The notes under the pieces are model-generated. The model was not told where the DNA came from and did not search any database. It was given only the letters and a program-made list of their open reading frames with translations. The translations under genes and the position numbers were made by a program. From contig CAMRSM010000002.1 in the NCBI GenBank assembly GCA_947053345.1, positions 62,001 through 126,000 of the forward strand: 64,000 nucleotides of DNA. The letters are read 5' to 3'. This document shows positions 33,202-42,974 of this stretch, one piece after another. This stretch comes from an uncultured Lachnospiraceae bacterium. GTDB taxonomy: Bacteria > Bacillota > Clostridia > Lachnospirales > Lachnospiraceae. How positions within the stretch are numbered: position 1 is the first letter of the stretch; each line of letters starts with the position of its first letter.

Positions 33202-35883
33202 TCAGGTATTATTCTCTCTGATACAGGATAATCCCCGTTCCTTAGTATATTTAATTTCAAATCCCATGAGTTTTGCGGATAAATTCTCATCCAAAACTAA
33301 ACATAGCTCTCCTTTAAGCCAACTAGATTTTTGGAAACCTGTCAAATGCTTATTGCTTTCTTCCAGCTCCCGAATTGTCCTATCCACATTCCAATGCTGG
33401 CATAACATAGCTGGAAGCTTTATTTTTTGCCTGGCTATCTTCTTACATTCTTCTTCCTGCGGACAAACAGATTTAGCATACCGCTCTCCCTTGGAATGCC
33501 ACGGCAATAATCCCATACTTCCATCCGAATGTTGAATTAAAACAATAACCTCCACCGCAGAAATTCCGTCACGGACGGTCGCCATCGCAATGTTTTCCTG
33601 ATCTTGGACATTTCCATCAAGCCATCCATGCAAATTATTTTTGCGCCTACTGTCAGCAGGAAGTCCCATCAAGAATCCAGAAGCCTTTCTTTTCTTTACT
33701 TCAATCATCTCCATATATTCTTTCTGCTTAACTCTTTCCTCTACACTTTCTGGCAGAAAATCTTTATACGTTTCCTGTACTAAAGGAGCGATATCATTCG
33801 GTAATTTAATTTCTTTCGGAAGCAAAGATTTCGTCCTGCTAAGAAGCCATTTACTGTAAATATTTTCTGATGCTTTATCTATTTCCTCAGTCTGCAAAAC
33901 AATGCATTTTGCATTCTTTAGTGATTGTGGTCGATCCAAACGTTTATGGCGGTGAAGCCGCCCAATCCTTTGTAACAATAAATCCATTGGACATAGATCT
34001 GTAATTAATAAATCAAAATCGATATCTAAAGACTGTTCAAGCACTTGCGTACCAATTACCACCATACCCTTTCTTGTAGAAATATCAGAATTTTTTCCAA
34101 CGGTCTTTTTCAGCAATTCTTCCTTTTCTGCCCGATCAGGTAAAATGTACTGCGCATGATATAAAATCACACTTGTACCATTTATTGTTTCCACAATATC
34201 TGCAAAGTGCTGTGCCCTTGATACTGTGTTACAAATAATCCCTACACAGCCACCGGATACAACTGCGTTTTCCACCTCAGAAAGCATGACTTTTTCAGAC
34301 ATACAATTAATCTGTATTGTTGATGCTTCCTCCACCATTGGCAACCTCAACTGATTTATGTCTTTACCATCCGAATATGTAAATTGCGGATAGAAATTTT
34401 CCAAACCATCTGATAAGGTATCTTCTTCACGCAAATATGCACTAACCAACTCATCTCTCCTTTTTTTCGGAAGAGTTGCCGATAACAAAACAACGGGCAC
34501 ACGATATTCGCTTAACCACGCTAATGCTGTATCCAGATACTGGTTCATATAAGCATCATAGGCATGACATTCATCTATAATAACAACCTTTTGTGATAAT
34601 CCCAAATGTAATAGCATCGCGTGCTTTTTTTTGAGCGCACACATCAATAACTGATCCACTGTACCAACAACAAAATCTGCCAGACATGATTGCTTTCTTC
34701 CGTTAAAAAATGAATGAACCACCAGCCCACTATCAGAATCCTCATCCACCTGCGGAATATTTCGTTGAATATTAGCAAAAACCGGTTGAAAATATGCATT
34801 TGAATGTGCCAACCGAATACTGTGATAAAATTCTTTTGAAAGGTGCTCTGCCCAATTTACGGTACGTTCAAAAATTCCATTCGCTGTTGCCTGAGTCGGA
34901 AGACCAATAAAAACTCCTGTTTTCCCAGTCTTTTTTGCAAGAATTTCTGCCGCAGCGAATGCTGCTTCGGTTTTTCCTTTTCCCATAGGTGCCTCAAGAA
35001 TAAAAATACCCGCATCTTTACATCCCGAAACTGCTTTTATAACATTCCTTTGAATTTCATTCTCTGAAAATGAAAAATAGTCACGAAATATTTCTTCTGT
35101 TATAGTAAAATGTTCCGGTTCCCAGACATCAGGAAGAGATAGTTGTTCCATTGCATTAGGTAAACGGTTTGCTGAATAATCACTTATATCAGGAATATCA
35201 TCAATTCCGATCAAACCAAATTTCGTCTGGTCACTTGCTATCCAATCAGACATAATTAAAAGACCGGATAATAAAACCTGTGCTCTTTTGGGTAGCTTTG
35301 GAATATCTTCACAAGAATCAAATCCTGCCTTGTTTTGCGAAAAACTGATCCATTCCGCCCATATCGGTTTCCAAAACTGAGGATTTTTTTTCAATCCAAA
35401 ATAATGTGTAGGATAGCTTTGCATGTGTTTTCGCGCATTAGTATCTTGTGGAATCCCATGATGTGCACCAATAATAGAACAAAAATCATCTGGATAACCT
35501 GCATCTAATAGGATCGATTCTCCACAGAGAGCATGCATTGATTTATCCTTATTCAAAAACTCTTCTATCCCTGAAAATTTCAAACCATAATGTTCCAAAA
35601 CAGATTTCCGTTCAGAAATAGACTGCAAAATCTTTGCCTGAAAAAGTTCCGTGAGTTTGCCAATATCATGCAAATATCCTAATAATACAATTACTCTTTT
35701 TAACTGTTCAAATGGAATTCCACACATTTTAGATAAACCGGCAAAACGTGAACAATACAAATATTCTGATACTTTAGCTACATCTGCAGAATGTACCCAA
35801 AAAGGAAGCCAAAGATTTCTGTCTACTCTGTCTGATTTTGCAGCCATCAATCTCAAATTTTTTGATATTACCATATAAACCAA
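33202..35883 (-). CDS. cas3: Cas3 HD nuclease-helicase
   Basis: The product has 893 residues. The HD nuclease domain shows PFWVHSADVA, YLHDIGKLTELF and GAHHG. The SF2 helicase shows Walker A EAPMGKGKTEAAFAAAE, VIIDECHAYDAYM (motif II), LLSATLPKKRR (III) and QRIGRLHRH (VI). The C-terminal domain ends naturally in KLMGFEIKYTKERGL. The likely start is the TTG at 35883 (AAAGG at normal spacing), with an ATG three codons later as alternative. It degrades target DNA after Cascade binding. It is the first gene of the cas operon, behind the promoter at 35982-36010. Confidence 0.95.
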   Translation of the reverse strand: MVYMVISKNLRLMAAKSDRVDRNLWLPFWVHSADVAKVSEYLYCSRFAGLSKMCGIPFEQLKRVIVLLGYLHDIGKLTELFQAKILQSISERKSVLEHYGLKFSGIEEFLNKDKSMHALCGESILLDAGYPDDFCSIIGAHHGIPQDTNARKHMQSYPTHYFGLKKNPQFWKPIWAEWISFSQNKAGFDSCEDIPKLPKRAQVLLSGLLIMSDWIASDQTKFGLIGIDDIPDISDYSANRLPNAMEQLSLPDVWEPEHFTITEEIFRDYFSFSENEIQRNVIKAVSGCKDAGIFILEAPMGKGKTEAAFAAAEILAKKTGKTGVFIGLPTQATANGIFERTVNWAEHLSKEFYHSIRLAHSNAYFQPVFANIQRNIPQVDEDSDSGLVVHSFFNGRKQSCLADFVVGTVDQLLMCALKKKHAMLLHLGLSQKVVIIDECHAYDAYMNQYLDTALAWLSEYRVPVVLLSATLPKKRRDELVSAYLREEDTLSDGLENFYPQFTYSDGKDINQLRLPMVEEASTIQINCMSEKVMLSEVENAVVSGGCVGIICNTVSRAQHFADIVETINGTSVILYHAQYILPDRAEKEELLKKTVGKNSDISTRKGMVVIGTQVLEQSLDIDFDLLITDLCPMDLLLQRIGRLHRHKRLDRPQSLKNAKCIVLQTEEIDKASENIYSKWLLSRTKSLLPKEIKLPNDIAPLVQETYKDFLPESVEERVKQKEYMEMIEVKKRKASGFLMGLPADSRRKNNLHGWLDGNVQDQENIAMATVRDGISAVEVIVLIQHSDGSMGLLPWHSKGERYAKSVCPQEEECKKIARQKIKLPAMLCQHWNVDRTIRELEESNKHLTGFQKSSWLKGELCLVLDENLSAKLMGFEIKYTKERGLSCIRENNT

Positions 35884-35981
35884 CTATTTCCTTTAAATAA
35901 AAAAAATTACATATCCACTTCAAAATACCATTATTGATTAACTATTTTCATACTTAGTTTTCTATATTTTCCCACAATAAT

Positions 35982-36010
35982 ATTATAAACTCCTTCAAAA
36001 CTTCTGTCAA
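35982..36010 (-). promoter_or_regulatory. consensus promoter of the cas operon
   Basis: On the minus strand TTGACA, 17 bases and TATAAT match the sigma-A consensus perfectly. It is about 100 bp before cas3, with an A/T-rich leader between. Confidence 0.85.
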
Positions 36011-36102
36011 GGAATAAGCACAAATTTTATCTGAATTCCTCTTACATTAGCAAACTAAAAGGCTACCTTAAACTTCTGCTATTTATGATAGCCTTCCATT
36101 CC

Positions 36103-37584
36103 CTACCGCAGCCTCACCCGCAACACCACCGGCTTCTCCGACGCTACCGTCCTCGTCCTCACTGCCAGCCCTTCTTCCGTCCGCTCCCACTCCGGTACTT
36201 CGTCAAACCCAAGCACGCTCACCGCATCAATGATCCCATGAAACTTCGGCAGATGCGACGCATCCTGCTCGCCGAGTGCCTTGACCAGGATCTTCCCGTC
36301 CGCCGGATAATTCAGGCAGGTCACATACAAATTTCCACCCTTTACCGTAAACCGGAAATCTTCCCTCGTAAATACCTTATCCTTCCCGTCGGTAAACTGC
36401 CCTTCCTCAACAACGGTCGGTCCTTCCGCCGCAACCCGCCAGGTGCGCGTTCCGTAGATCGCCTCGCCGTTTATGGCAAGCCATTCCCCGATCTGTGTAA
36501 GCACCGCCGTATCCTCCGGAGAGATCGTTCCATCCGCCTTTGGTCCCACATTTAACAACAGACATCCATTTTTGCTGACAATATCCACGAGGTCGCAGAG
36601 AATATCCTTCGCCTTTTTAAAATTATTATGTTCCGTATAGCACCACGAATTTTTCGCGATTGCCGTGTCCGTCTGCCACGCAAACGGCTTCACATCCGAA
36701 AACTGCCCGCGCTCGATGTCCACAACCGCTGTCCCAAACATAAAAGCGTCATGCTTGTAAGCAATCATGACCTCCTCGCCCCATTCCAATGCCCGGTTGT
36801 AATAATAGGCGGCAATCTTTTTTAAATACGGCTTGGCAGAAGCATGCTGGATCCACCAGTCAAAATACAGTTCTTTCACGCGGTAGCGGTCGATCAGCTC
36901 GCAGGTGCGGATCATCCAATCCTCCAAAAATTCTTTCGTCGGCGCAGGCTCACTGAACAGATCATGGTGCTCACGCTCCGGCATCGCCGGCCAGTAAAAA
37001 TCCCCCGGTTCCTCAGCATCCGTGATATCGCTCTCAAACTCCTTCCCATGCCCCATAAAAAACCAGTGCTCGATGCGGTGCGTGGACGCGCCGTTCATAA
37101 GCCCCTCTTTCTTTGCCTGCTCGCTAAGCTCGCCGAGCACATCGCGGCACGGTCCCATCTTCGCCGCGTTCCACTTGGACAGCGCACTGTCGTACATCTG
37201 GAAACCGTCATGGTGCTCCGCCACCGGCACAACATATTTTGCCCCCGCACGCTTAAAGAGCGAAATCCATTGTTCCGCATCAAATTTCTCCGCCTTAAAC
37301 ATCGGGATAAAATCCTTATAGCCGAAATCCTTCTGCGCGCCGTAGGTCTTTACATGGTGCTCAAACTCCGTGCTCCCCTGTATGTACATATTACGCGAAT
37401 ACCACTCATTCCCGAAGGCCGGGACACTATAAATCCCCCAGTGGATAAAAATCCCGAACTTCGCGTCCTGAAACCACTGCGGTGTCTTATGCCGCGACAG
37501 GGAATCCCAGTTATCTTTATACTCCCCATCCCTGATACACGCCTCGATTTTTTCCAGTTCTTTTTCTTTGTCGTAAAGAAACAT
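36103..37584 (-). CDS. alpha-L-fucosidase, glycoside hydrolase family 29
   Basis: The start is at ATG 37584 (MFLYDKEKELEKIE) behind AGGGGGAAATAA. The 493 residues begin WFQDAKFGIFIHWGIYSVPAF, the GH29 signature. AEHHDGFQMYDS follows, then KELYFDWWIQH, whose Asp is the expected nucleophile. A C-terminal beta domain (KGGNLYVTCLNYPADGKILV) completes the fold. There is no signal peptide, so it acts inside the cell on imported fuco-oligosaccharides. No transporter is adjacent; it stands alone with a palindrome (37751-37767) upstream. Confidence 0.93.
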   Translation of the reverse strand: MFLYDKEKELEKIEACIRDGEYKDNWDSLSRHKTPQWFQDAKFGIFIHWGIYSVPAFGNEWYSRNMYIQGSTEFEHHVKTYGAQKDFGYKDFIPMFKAEKFDAEQWISLFKRAGAKYVVPVAEHHDGFQMYDSALSKWNAAKMGPCRDVLGELSEQAKKEGLMNGASTHRIEHWFFMGHGKEFESDITDAEEPGDFYWPAMPEREHHDLFSEPAPTKEFLEDWMIRTCELIDRYRVKELYFDWWIQHASAKPYLKKIAAYYYNRALEWGEEVMIAYKHDAFMFGTAVVDIERGQFSDVKPFAWQTDTAIAKNSWCYTEHNNFKKAKDILCDLVDIVSKNGCLLLNVGPKADGTISPEDTAVLTQIGEWLAINGEAIYGTRTWRVAAEGPTVVEEGQFTDGKDKVFTREDFRFTVKGGNLYVTCLNYPADGKILVKALGEQDASHLPKFHGIIDAVSVLGFDEVPEWERTEEGLAVRTRTVASEKPVVLRVRLR

Positions 37585-37750
37585 ATTTATTTCCCCCTGT
37601 TTTGATTTTGTTCCCAAACCAATTCCACGGTCTTCTTTTTGGATTCTGTTCTTTCCGCTTCATTTTTCTGCCGCCGAATACCAGAGGCCAACTTTTTTGA
37701 AGCCGCCCACAATACAAGTATAAATAAAAAAAGGCTTGCAGTCCATGCAT

Positions 37751-37767
37751 ATTCTTAATATAAGAAT
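37751..37767. promoter_or_regulatory. 17-bp palindrome upstream of the fucosidase (operator candidate)
   Basis: ATTCTTAATATAAGAAT has 7-bp arms around ATA, about 165 bp upstream of the fucosidase start. A TATACT -10-like hexamer lies between. This is a candidate regulator site only. The rest of 37585-38070 shows no gene. Confidence 0.35.
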
Positions 37768-38070
37768 GGAGATTCTGATCGTCTGCCTTACTTACCTGTT
37801 CTTGGTATCAGCAAATGCGGCTGTCCATCTTGATAGGAAACCTGAGAAAAAAAGAAAATCGCCGAAAATAGAAACCAACTCGACATAGAGATTAACAAAA
37901 GCGGATTTGGATTTGGGTACGCAGGCCATGCCAACCGGCAGCCCATTTTTCCTGCTGCCTGCGGCAGCGCCTTTTGCTTAAAGCCTGCCATTTGCCCCAG
38001 CCTACCGGCAGAACCCCCAAAAAACTCCTTTCAACCCAGCGACAGAAAGCACCAGCCATCGCAACCTACC

Positions 38071-38117
38071 GGAAGTTCCGAAAATGTACCTCCAAACGGT
38101 TCATTTTCGGAACTTCC
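38071..38117. repeat. 16-bp inverted repeat downstream of the EF-G-like gene
   Basis: GGAAGTTCCGAAAATG and CATTTTCGGAACTTCC pair perfectly around 15 nt. It lies 41 bp past the stop of the EF-G paralogue, followed by a short GGGGG/CCCCC stem. It may end transcription, though no T-run is present. Confidence 0.55.
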
Positions 38118-38157
38118 ATGTGATGTGAAAGGGGGCAACACACCCCCTTCACCAACC

Positions 38158-40236
38158 TTACACGCCTTTCACATTGCTTTCCTCACACACCTTCGCCTGC
38201 ACATCCGACGGTGCCGGCTCATATCTCGCGAACTCATACGAATATGTACCGATCCCGACGGTCATCGACCTTAGGTCTGTCGAGTACCCGCACAGTGCCG
38301 ACATCGGCACTTCCGCCATAATCTCCTGCTGACGGTTGTGCAGCGGGTTCATGCCGAGAACCCTGCCACGCCGTTTATTCAGATCGCCCATGATGTCGCC
38401 CGTAAAACGCTCCGGTGCAATCACCTTGACCGTCGCGATCGGCTCGAGCAGGATCGGGGTCGCGTCCATCACGCCCTGCTTAAACGCCTGCACCGTCGCG
38501 GTCTTAAACGCCATTTCCGATGAATCCACATCGTGGTAGGAACCGCCGGTCAGGGTCGCCTTGATGCCGACGACCGGATAACCCGCCAAAGGTCCGGCCT
38601 CCACACTGTCCGCGATACCCTTTTCGACTGCCGGGAAGAAATTCCTCGGCACCGCGCCGCCAAATACATTCTCCGCAAACTCATAAGACTTCTCCATATC
38701 ACCGAGAGGCTCGAAATCAATGATGACATGCCCGTACTGGCCGTGTCCGCCGGACTGCTTTTTGTATTTGAACTCCGCCGTCGATTTCTTGCGGATTGTC
38801 TCGCGGTAAGCCACGCGCGGCTTTGCCAGCTCAATCTCCACCTTAAAACGCTGCGCCAATTTGCTCGCCGCGATCTCAAGATGCTGCTCACCGATGCCGT
38901 AAAGCAGGGACTGGTGGTTTTCCTTGTCGCTCTTGATGCGCAGGGTCAGATCCTCCTCCATCAGTCTTGAAAGTGCCTGGGAAACCTTATCCTCATCGCC
39001 CTTGTTCTTTGCACGGTAACTCTTGTACTCATACGGAACAGACATCTTCGGACGGTCAAACTGAACCGGATTTGCCTTTGTCGCAAGGCTGTCGCCCGTC
39101 GTCGTGTTCGAGAGCTTTCCGATGACACCGATATCGCCCGCGTAAAGCTCCCGGACCTCGATCTGCTCCTTGCCGCGCATAATGTAAAGCCTTGACAGCT
39201 TTTCCTCTGTCTGTGTATCCACATTATAGATCATATCATCCGATTTCAAAACACCGGAGCATACTTTGATAAACGAAAATTTCCCGATAAACGGATCCGC
39301 GATTGTCTTAAATACCTTTGCCGTCATCGGTTTGTTTGCGTCGTAATCCGCCGCAAAAGTCTCACCGGTCTTGGCGTTGATCCCGGTGATCACGCATTTG
39401 TTCGGGGATGGGAAATACTTCTCCACCGCCTGCAGCAGCATGTTCGTGCCCTGTGTGTTCAGTCCTGAACCCATCAGAACCGGGACAACACTGCAGTCAA
39501 TGACACTGCTTCTGAGTGCGGTCGAAATCTCCTGTGCCGTAAATTCCTCTCCCTCAAAGTATTTCTCCATCATCTCCTCGCTCGTCTCGGCAACCGCATC
39601 CATCAATGCCTCGCGGTATTTCGTGACATATTCCATCGAGTAGTCCGGGATTGGGCATTCCTCGTAATCGGAGAGCTTTGTGAATTTCCGCCCCGCCATC
39701 TTTACGACGTTGACGAATCCGACAAATTTTTCATTCTCGCGGATTGGGGAGTGGAACGGCGCAATGCGCTTCCCGTAAAGCTCCGTCAGGCGCTCAATCA
39801 CACGGCGGAAACTCGCGTTGTCATCGTCCATGTCCGTCACAAAGAAGATGCGCGGAATCTTATATTTTTCACACAAATCCCATGCCTTGCGCGTGCCGAC
39901 CTCGACCCCCTTCTTGCCGGAGACTACAATCACGGCAGCGTCGCAGGCAGAAACCGCTTCCTCCACTTCACCGACGAAATCAAAATACCCCGGCGTGTCA
40001 AGGAAGTTGATCTTCATATCCTCCCACAGGATCGGCACAACGGACATGCCTATCGAAAACTGGCGCTTTGTCTCTTCCTTATCATAATCGCTGATCGTGC
40101 TGCCGTCCTCTACCCTTCCCTGCCTCGTCGTAATGCCCGTCGTATATGCCATCGCCTCGACAAGCGTCGTCTTTCCTGCCCCGCCGTGCCCAAGCACTGC
40201 TACATTCCTGATCTTTTCATACTTGTAAGTTTCCAT
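38158..40236 (-). CDS. EF-G-like translational GTPase paralogue
   Basis: The 692-residue protein has elongation factor G domain order. G1 is GHGGAGKTTLVEAM, G3 LDTPGYFDF, and the G4 position reads FFVTDMDDDN instead of NKxD. Domain II carries GDIGVIGKLSNTTTGDSL, domain IV HGQYGHVIIDFEPL and YHDVDSSEMAF, and domain V MGDLNKRRGRVLGM. The altered G4 and overall divergence mark it as the EF-G2-type paralogue found beside canonical fusA in many Clostridia. Its role in translation is not settled. It is monocistronic, with a promoter at 40287-40315. Confidence 0.88.
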   Translation of the reverse strand: METYKYEKIRNVAVLGHGGAGKTTLVEAMAYTTGITTRQGRVEDGSTISDYDKEETKRQFSIGMSVVPILWEDMKINFLDTPGYFDFVGEVEEAVSACDAAVIVVSGKKGVEVGTRKAWDLCEKYKIPRIFFVTDMDDDNASFRRVIERLTELYGKRIAPFHSPIRENEKFVGFVNVVKMAGRKFTKLSDYEECPIPDYSMEYVTKYREALMDAVAETSEEMMEKYFEGEEFTAQEISTALRSSVIDCSVVPVLMGSGLNTQGTNMLLQAVEKYFPSPNKCVITGINAKTGETFAADYDANKPMTAKVFKTIADPFIGKFSFIKVCSGVLKSDDMIYNVDTQTEEKLSRLYIMRGKEQIEVRELYAGDIGVIGKLSNTTTGDSLATKANPVQFDRPKMSVPYEYKSYRAKNKGDEDKVSQALSRLMEEDLTLRIKSDKENHQSLLYGIGEQHLEIAASKLAQRFKVEIELAKPRVAYRETIRKKSTAEFKYKKQSGGHGQYGHVIIDFEPLGDMEKSYEFAENVFGGAVPRNFFPAVEKGIADSVEAGPLAGYPVVGIKATLTGGSYHDVDSSEMAFKTATVQAFKQGVMDATPILLEPIATVKVIAPERFTGDIMGDLNKRRGRVLGMNPLHNRQQEIMAEVPMSALCGYSTDLRSMTVGIGTYSYEFARYEPAPSDVQAKVCEESNVKGV

Positions 40237-40286
40237 ATGCGCCTCTCCTTTTTGTTTTCTCTCGGAATAACAATCCCTTGTTTTCT

Positions 40287-40315
40287 ATTTTACCAAATTA
40301 TTATTATATTTACAA
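40287..40315 (-). promoter_or_regulatory. promoter of the EF-G-like gene
   Basis: On the minus strand TTGTAA, 17 bases and TAAAAT, about 50 bp before the start codon. The remaining gap to the aroF promoter is A/T-rich without other features. Confidence 0.5.
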
Positions 40316-40469
40316 CAATTTTCTTTAATTTTCTGAAATGTTTTTGCAAATCCATTTCTTTTCTGTCTTGTCTGTTTCCAACATTGATATTTTCGGTTTC
40401 CGGCAGGCAGAACTGTCCTGCACTCTTTCTTTTACATTTTAAACTGTTGCGCTTTAAAGTCATAGAGTA

Positions 40470-40498
40470 TTGACATTTGGGGAAGATTCTATTACAAT
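40470..40498 (+). promoter_or_regulatory. promoter of aroF-tyrA
   Basis: TTGACA, 17 bases, TACAAT. It implies a leader of about 70 nt. No T-box or leader peptide of aromatic residues is evident. Confidence 0.7.
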
Positions 40499-40575
40499 AT
40501 CCTACGATATCATAAATCAGATGAAACATGTGTCTGGCAAAACAATGCGATATCTGCTTTGGAATGGAGGAAATT

Positions 40576-41589
40576 ATGATCATTATTATGAAGCTGGGGG
40601 CTTCCAAACAAAATATTGACAATGTACTTGGCATCATCCGCACCAACGGGCTCGAACCCCATCTCTCGGACGGCAAAGAAGTGACGATCATCGGTGTCAT
40701 CGGTGACAAGACAAGACTGATGAACCAGAACCTTGAGATCGTGGACGGCGTGGAGCGCATTGTCTCCGTCACGGAAAGCTACAAGCTGGCAAATAAAAAA
40801 TTCCACCCGGAAAAAACGGTGGTCAAAGTCGGGAATACTTCTATCGGCGGAGATGAATTTACCATTATGTCCGGTCCCTGCGCCGTGGAGAGTGAAAAGC
40901 AGGTACTTGAGACCGCGCAGGCCATCAAAAAATGCGGCGCGCAAATCCTGCGCGGCGGTGCCTACAAACCGCGCACTTCCCCGTATTCCTTCCAGGGGCT
41001 TGAGGAGGACGGGCTGCGCCTGATGAAGGCGGCGCGGGAGGCAACCGGGCTCGCTATCGTCTGTGAAGTGACAAGCCTCGCCGCGATCGGGACTGCCGTA
41101 AAATATGTGGACATGCTCCAGATCGGTGCACGCAATATGCAGAATTTCTATCTTTTAAAGGAAGCAGGAAAAACAGGGCTTCCGGTTTTGTTAAAACGCG
41201 GTCTTTCCGCCACGATTGACGAGTGGCTGAATGCCGCGGAATATATCATGTCCGAAGGCAACCAAAATGTTGTGCTCTGCGAGCGCGGCATCCGCACATT
41301 CGAGACGGCAACCCGCAACACGCTCGACATCAGCGCCATCCCGGTGATCCGCACAAAGAGCCACCTTCCGGTCATCGTAGATCCGAGCCACGCCACCGGC
41401 GTGCGCGACTACGTTGCCCCTCTCGCGAAATGCGCGGTTGCGGCAGGCGCAGACGGCCTGATGATCGAAACGCACCCTTGCCCGGAAAAAGCACTCTCGG
41501 ACGGTCCGCAGTCTTTGACCTTTGCGCAATTTGACACGCTCTGCAACGAGCTCCGCCCGTATATCGCACTTTCCGGCAAAAAATTTTAA
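40576..41589 (+). CDS. aroF: 3-deoxy-7-phosphoheptulonate synthase (DAHP synthase, type I-beta)
   Basis: The start is at ATG 40576 (MIIIMKLGASKQNID) behind GGAGGAAATT. The 337 residues comprise an N-terminal ACT-like/ferredoxin-like regulatory domain (about 1-70) and a KDSA-like barrel. The barrel shows MSGPCAVES, RGGAYKPRTSPYSFQG, IGARNMQNFYLLKE, KRGLSATIDEWL and VDPSHATGVRD. It condenses PEP and erythrose 4-phosphate, the first step of the shikimate pathway. The N-terminal domain is where Tyr/Phe feedback acts in relatives. It is followed 39 bp later by tyrA. Confidence 0.95.
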   Translation: MIIIMKLGASKQNIDNVLGIIRTNGLEPHLSDGKEVTIIGVIGDKTRLMNQNLEIVDGVERIVSVTESYKLANKKFHPEKTVVKVGNTSIGGDEFTIMSGPCAVESEKQVLETAQAIKKCGAQILRGGAYKPRTSPYSFQGLEEDGLRLMKAAREATGLAIVCEVTSLAAIGTAVKYVDMLQIGARNMQNFYLLKEAGKTGLPVLLKRGLSATIDEWLNAAEYIMSEGNQNVVLCERGIRTFETATRNTLDISAIPVIRTKSHLPVIVDPSHATGVRDYVAPLAKCAVAAGADGLMIETHPCPEKALSDGPQSLTFAQFDTLCNELRPYIALSGKKF

Positions 41590-41628
41590 GGCAGCGGCGG
41601 GCAGGCAAACAACATCAGGGGGTATTTT

Positions 41629-42738
41629 ATGAAAGAGATCAAATCCATCGGTTTTATCGGCTTTGGCCTGATCGGCGGCTCGATTGCCAGACTATTGCGC
41701 GCGCGGGATGCCTCGCTCGACCTTTTCGCCTACGACTACCACAGGGATACACCGGCACCGGGGCTCCTCCTCGCCCTCTCCGAGGGTGTGCTTGACCGTA
41801 TCACGAACGAGCTTTCCTCTTTCGCCGGGGCAGATCTCATTTTTCTTTGTGCCCCGGTTTCCAAAAATATTGAATATCTCGCCGCATTAAAGGAGGTCAT
41901 CCCCGGTGACTGTATCCTCACGGATGTCGGCAGCGTCAAGGGAAATATAGAAGAGGCAGCGTTACGACTTGGACTTTCGCGCCAGTTTATCGGCGGTCAT
42001 CCAATGGCAGGCTCGGAACAGACCGGCTACGCCAATTCCAGCACACTGCTTCTGGAAAACGCCTACTACATCCTGACTCCGACCGCAGACACACCTGCGT
42101 GGGTCAGGGATTATATGGTACAGCTCGTGGAAAGCTTCCACGCCATCCCGGTGGTTCTCGGTGCCAAACGGCATGATACCCTGACTGCCGCAGTCAGCCA
42201 TCTCCCGCATATCATTGCCGCGCAGCTCGTCAACCTTGTGCGCAATTCGGACGATGAACTAGAGCAGATGCGCATGCTTGCAGCGGGCGGATTTAAAGAT
42301 ATCACGCGCATTGCTTCCTCCTCACCCGCCATGTGGCAGGCTGTCTGCCTGTCAAATGCGGACAGCATCGGGGAAATCCTCACGCGCTATATCGACTCGC
42401 TGAAAGAAGTCCGAAATGCCGTCACCGCGCGGGACGCGGACTATTTTTACCGCATTTTTGAAGATGCCGGCACGTACCGCGCCAGCATCCCGAACGGCAA
42501 AGGGCTGCTGAACCGGTTCTACGAAATATTTATCGATATCAGCGACGAGGCGGGGGCAATCGCCACCATCGCGACCCTGCTCGGCGCAAACGGCATCAGC
42601 ATCAAAAACATCGGCATCATCCATAACCGCGAATTTGAACAGGGCGTTCTGCGCATCGAATTTTATGAGGAAGAAGCACTTAAAAAGGGAAAGCGCCTCT
42701 TGGCAGGACATAATTACACGCTGTATGAGCGCAGTTAA
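41629..42738 (+). CDS. tyrA: prephenate dehydrogenase with C-terminal ACT domain
   Basis: The 369 residues begin with the NAD-binding motif GFIGFGLIGGSIA. Catalytic-region motifs GGHPMAGSEQTGY and TAAVSHLPHIIAAQLV follow, then FKDITRIASSSPAMWQ. The C-terminal 75 residues (about 295-369, DISDEAGAIATIATLLGANG) form an ACT domain for tyrosine feedback. It converts prephenate to 4-hydroxyphenylpyruvate. It is co-transcribed with aroF, tying first-step flux to the tyrosine branch; a hairpin terminator follows. Confidence 0.94.
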   Translation: MKEIKSIGFIGFGLIGGSIARLLRARDASLDLFAYDYHRDTPAPGLLLALSEGVLDRITNELSSFAGADLIFLCAPVSKNIEYLAALKEVIPGDCILTDVGSVKGNIEEAALRLGLSRQFIGGHPMAGSEQTGYANSSTLLLENAYYILTPTADTPAWVRDYMVQLVESFHAIPVVLGAKRHDTLTAAVSHLPHIIAAQLVNLVRNSDDELEQMRMLAAGGFKDITRIASSSPAMWQAVCLSNADSIGEILTRYIDSLKEVRNAVTARDADYFYRIFEDAGTYRASIPNGKGLLNRFYEIFIDISDEAGAIATIATLLGANGISIKNIGIIHNREFEQGVLRIEFYEEEALKKGKRLLAGHNYTLYERS

Positions 42739-42887
42739 GGCTGGGAATCCGGTTTTCATATGCAGATCATATGATAAACAAGTTATAAAACAAGGAAGGT
42801 TTCATTTTTAGCACAAATCATGCAAATGGCAGATATCTCTTGTGCCGGAACGGTTGTTTCCCTTGTCTTAATAAATTTTTATTATTA

Positions 42888-42931
42888 CAGAAGAACGGGA
42901 GGCTCCACACAGGGAACCTCCCGTTCTTCTG
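42888..42931. terminator. terminator shared by tyrA and the convergent HTH-FlhA_C gene
   Basis: CAGAAGAACGGGAGG and CCTCCCGTTCTTCTG pair over 15 bp. The A/T-rich sequence on its left side favours use by the minus-strand gene. Confidence 0.7.
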
Positions 42932-42974
42932 CAATCACAAACCGTTTTCCATAACCGGCAAACAAGCCACCCCC

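Noticed and set aside
33060-33290. 76-codon frame overlapping the 3' end of cas3
   Set aside because: No ribosome-binding site or family; Cas3 reads to a natural C terminus in its own frame, so no frameshift needs explaining.
40499-40575. T-box or tryptophan/tyrosine leader peptide before aroF
   Set aside because: The leader from the mapped promoter is about 70 nt, too short for a T-box, with no run of aromatic codons.
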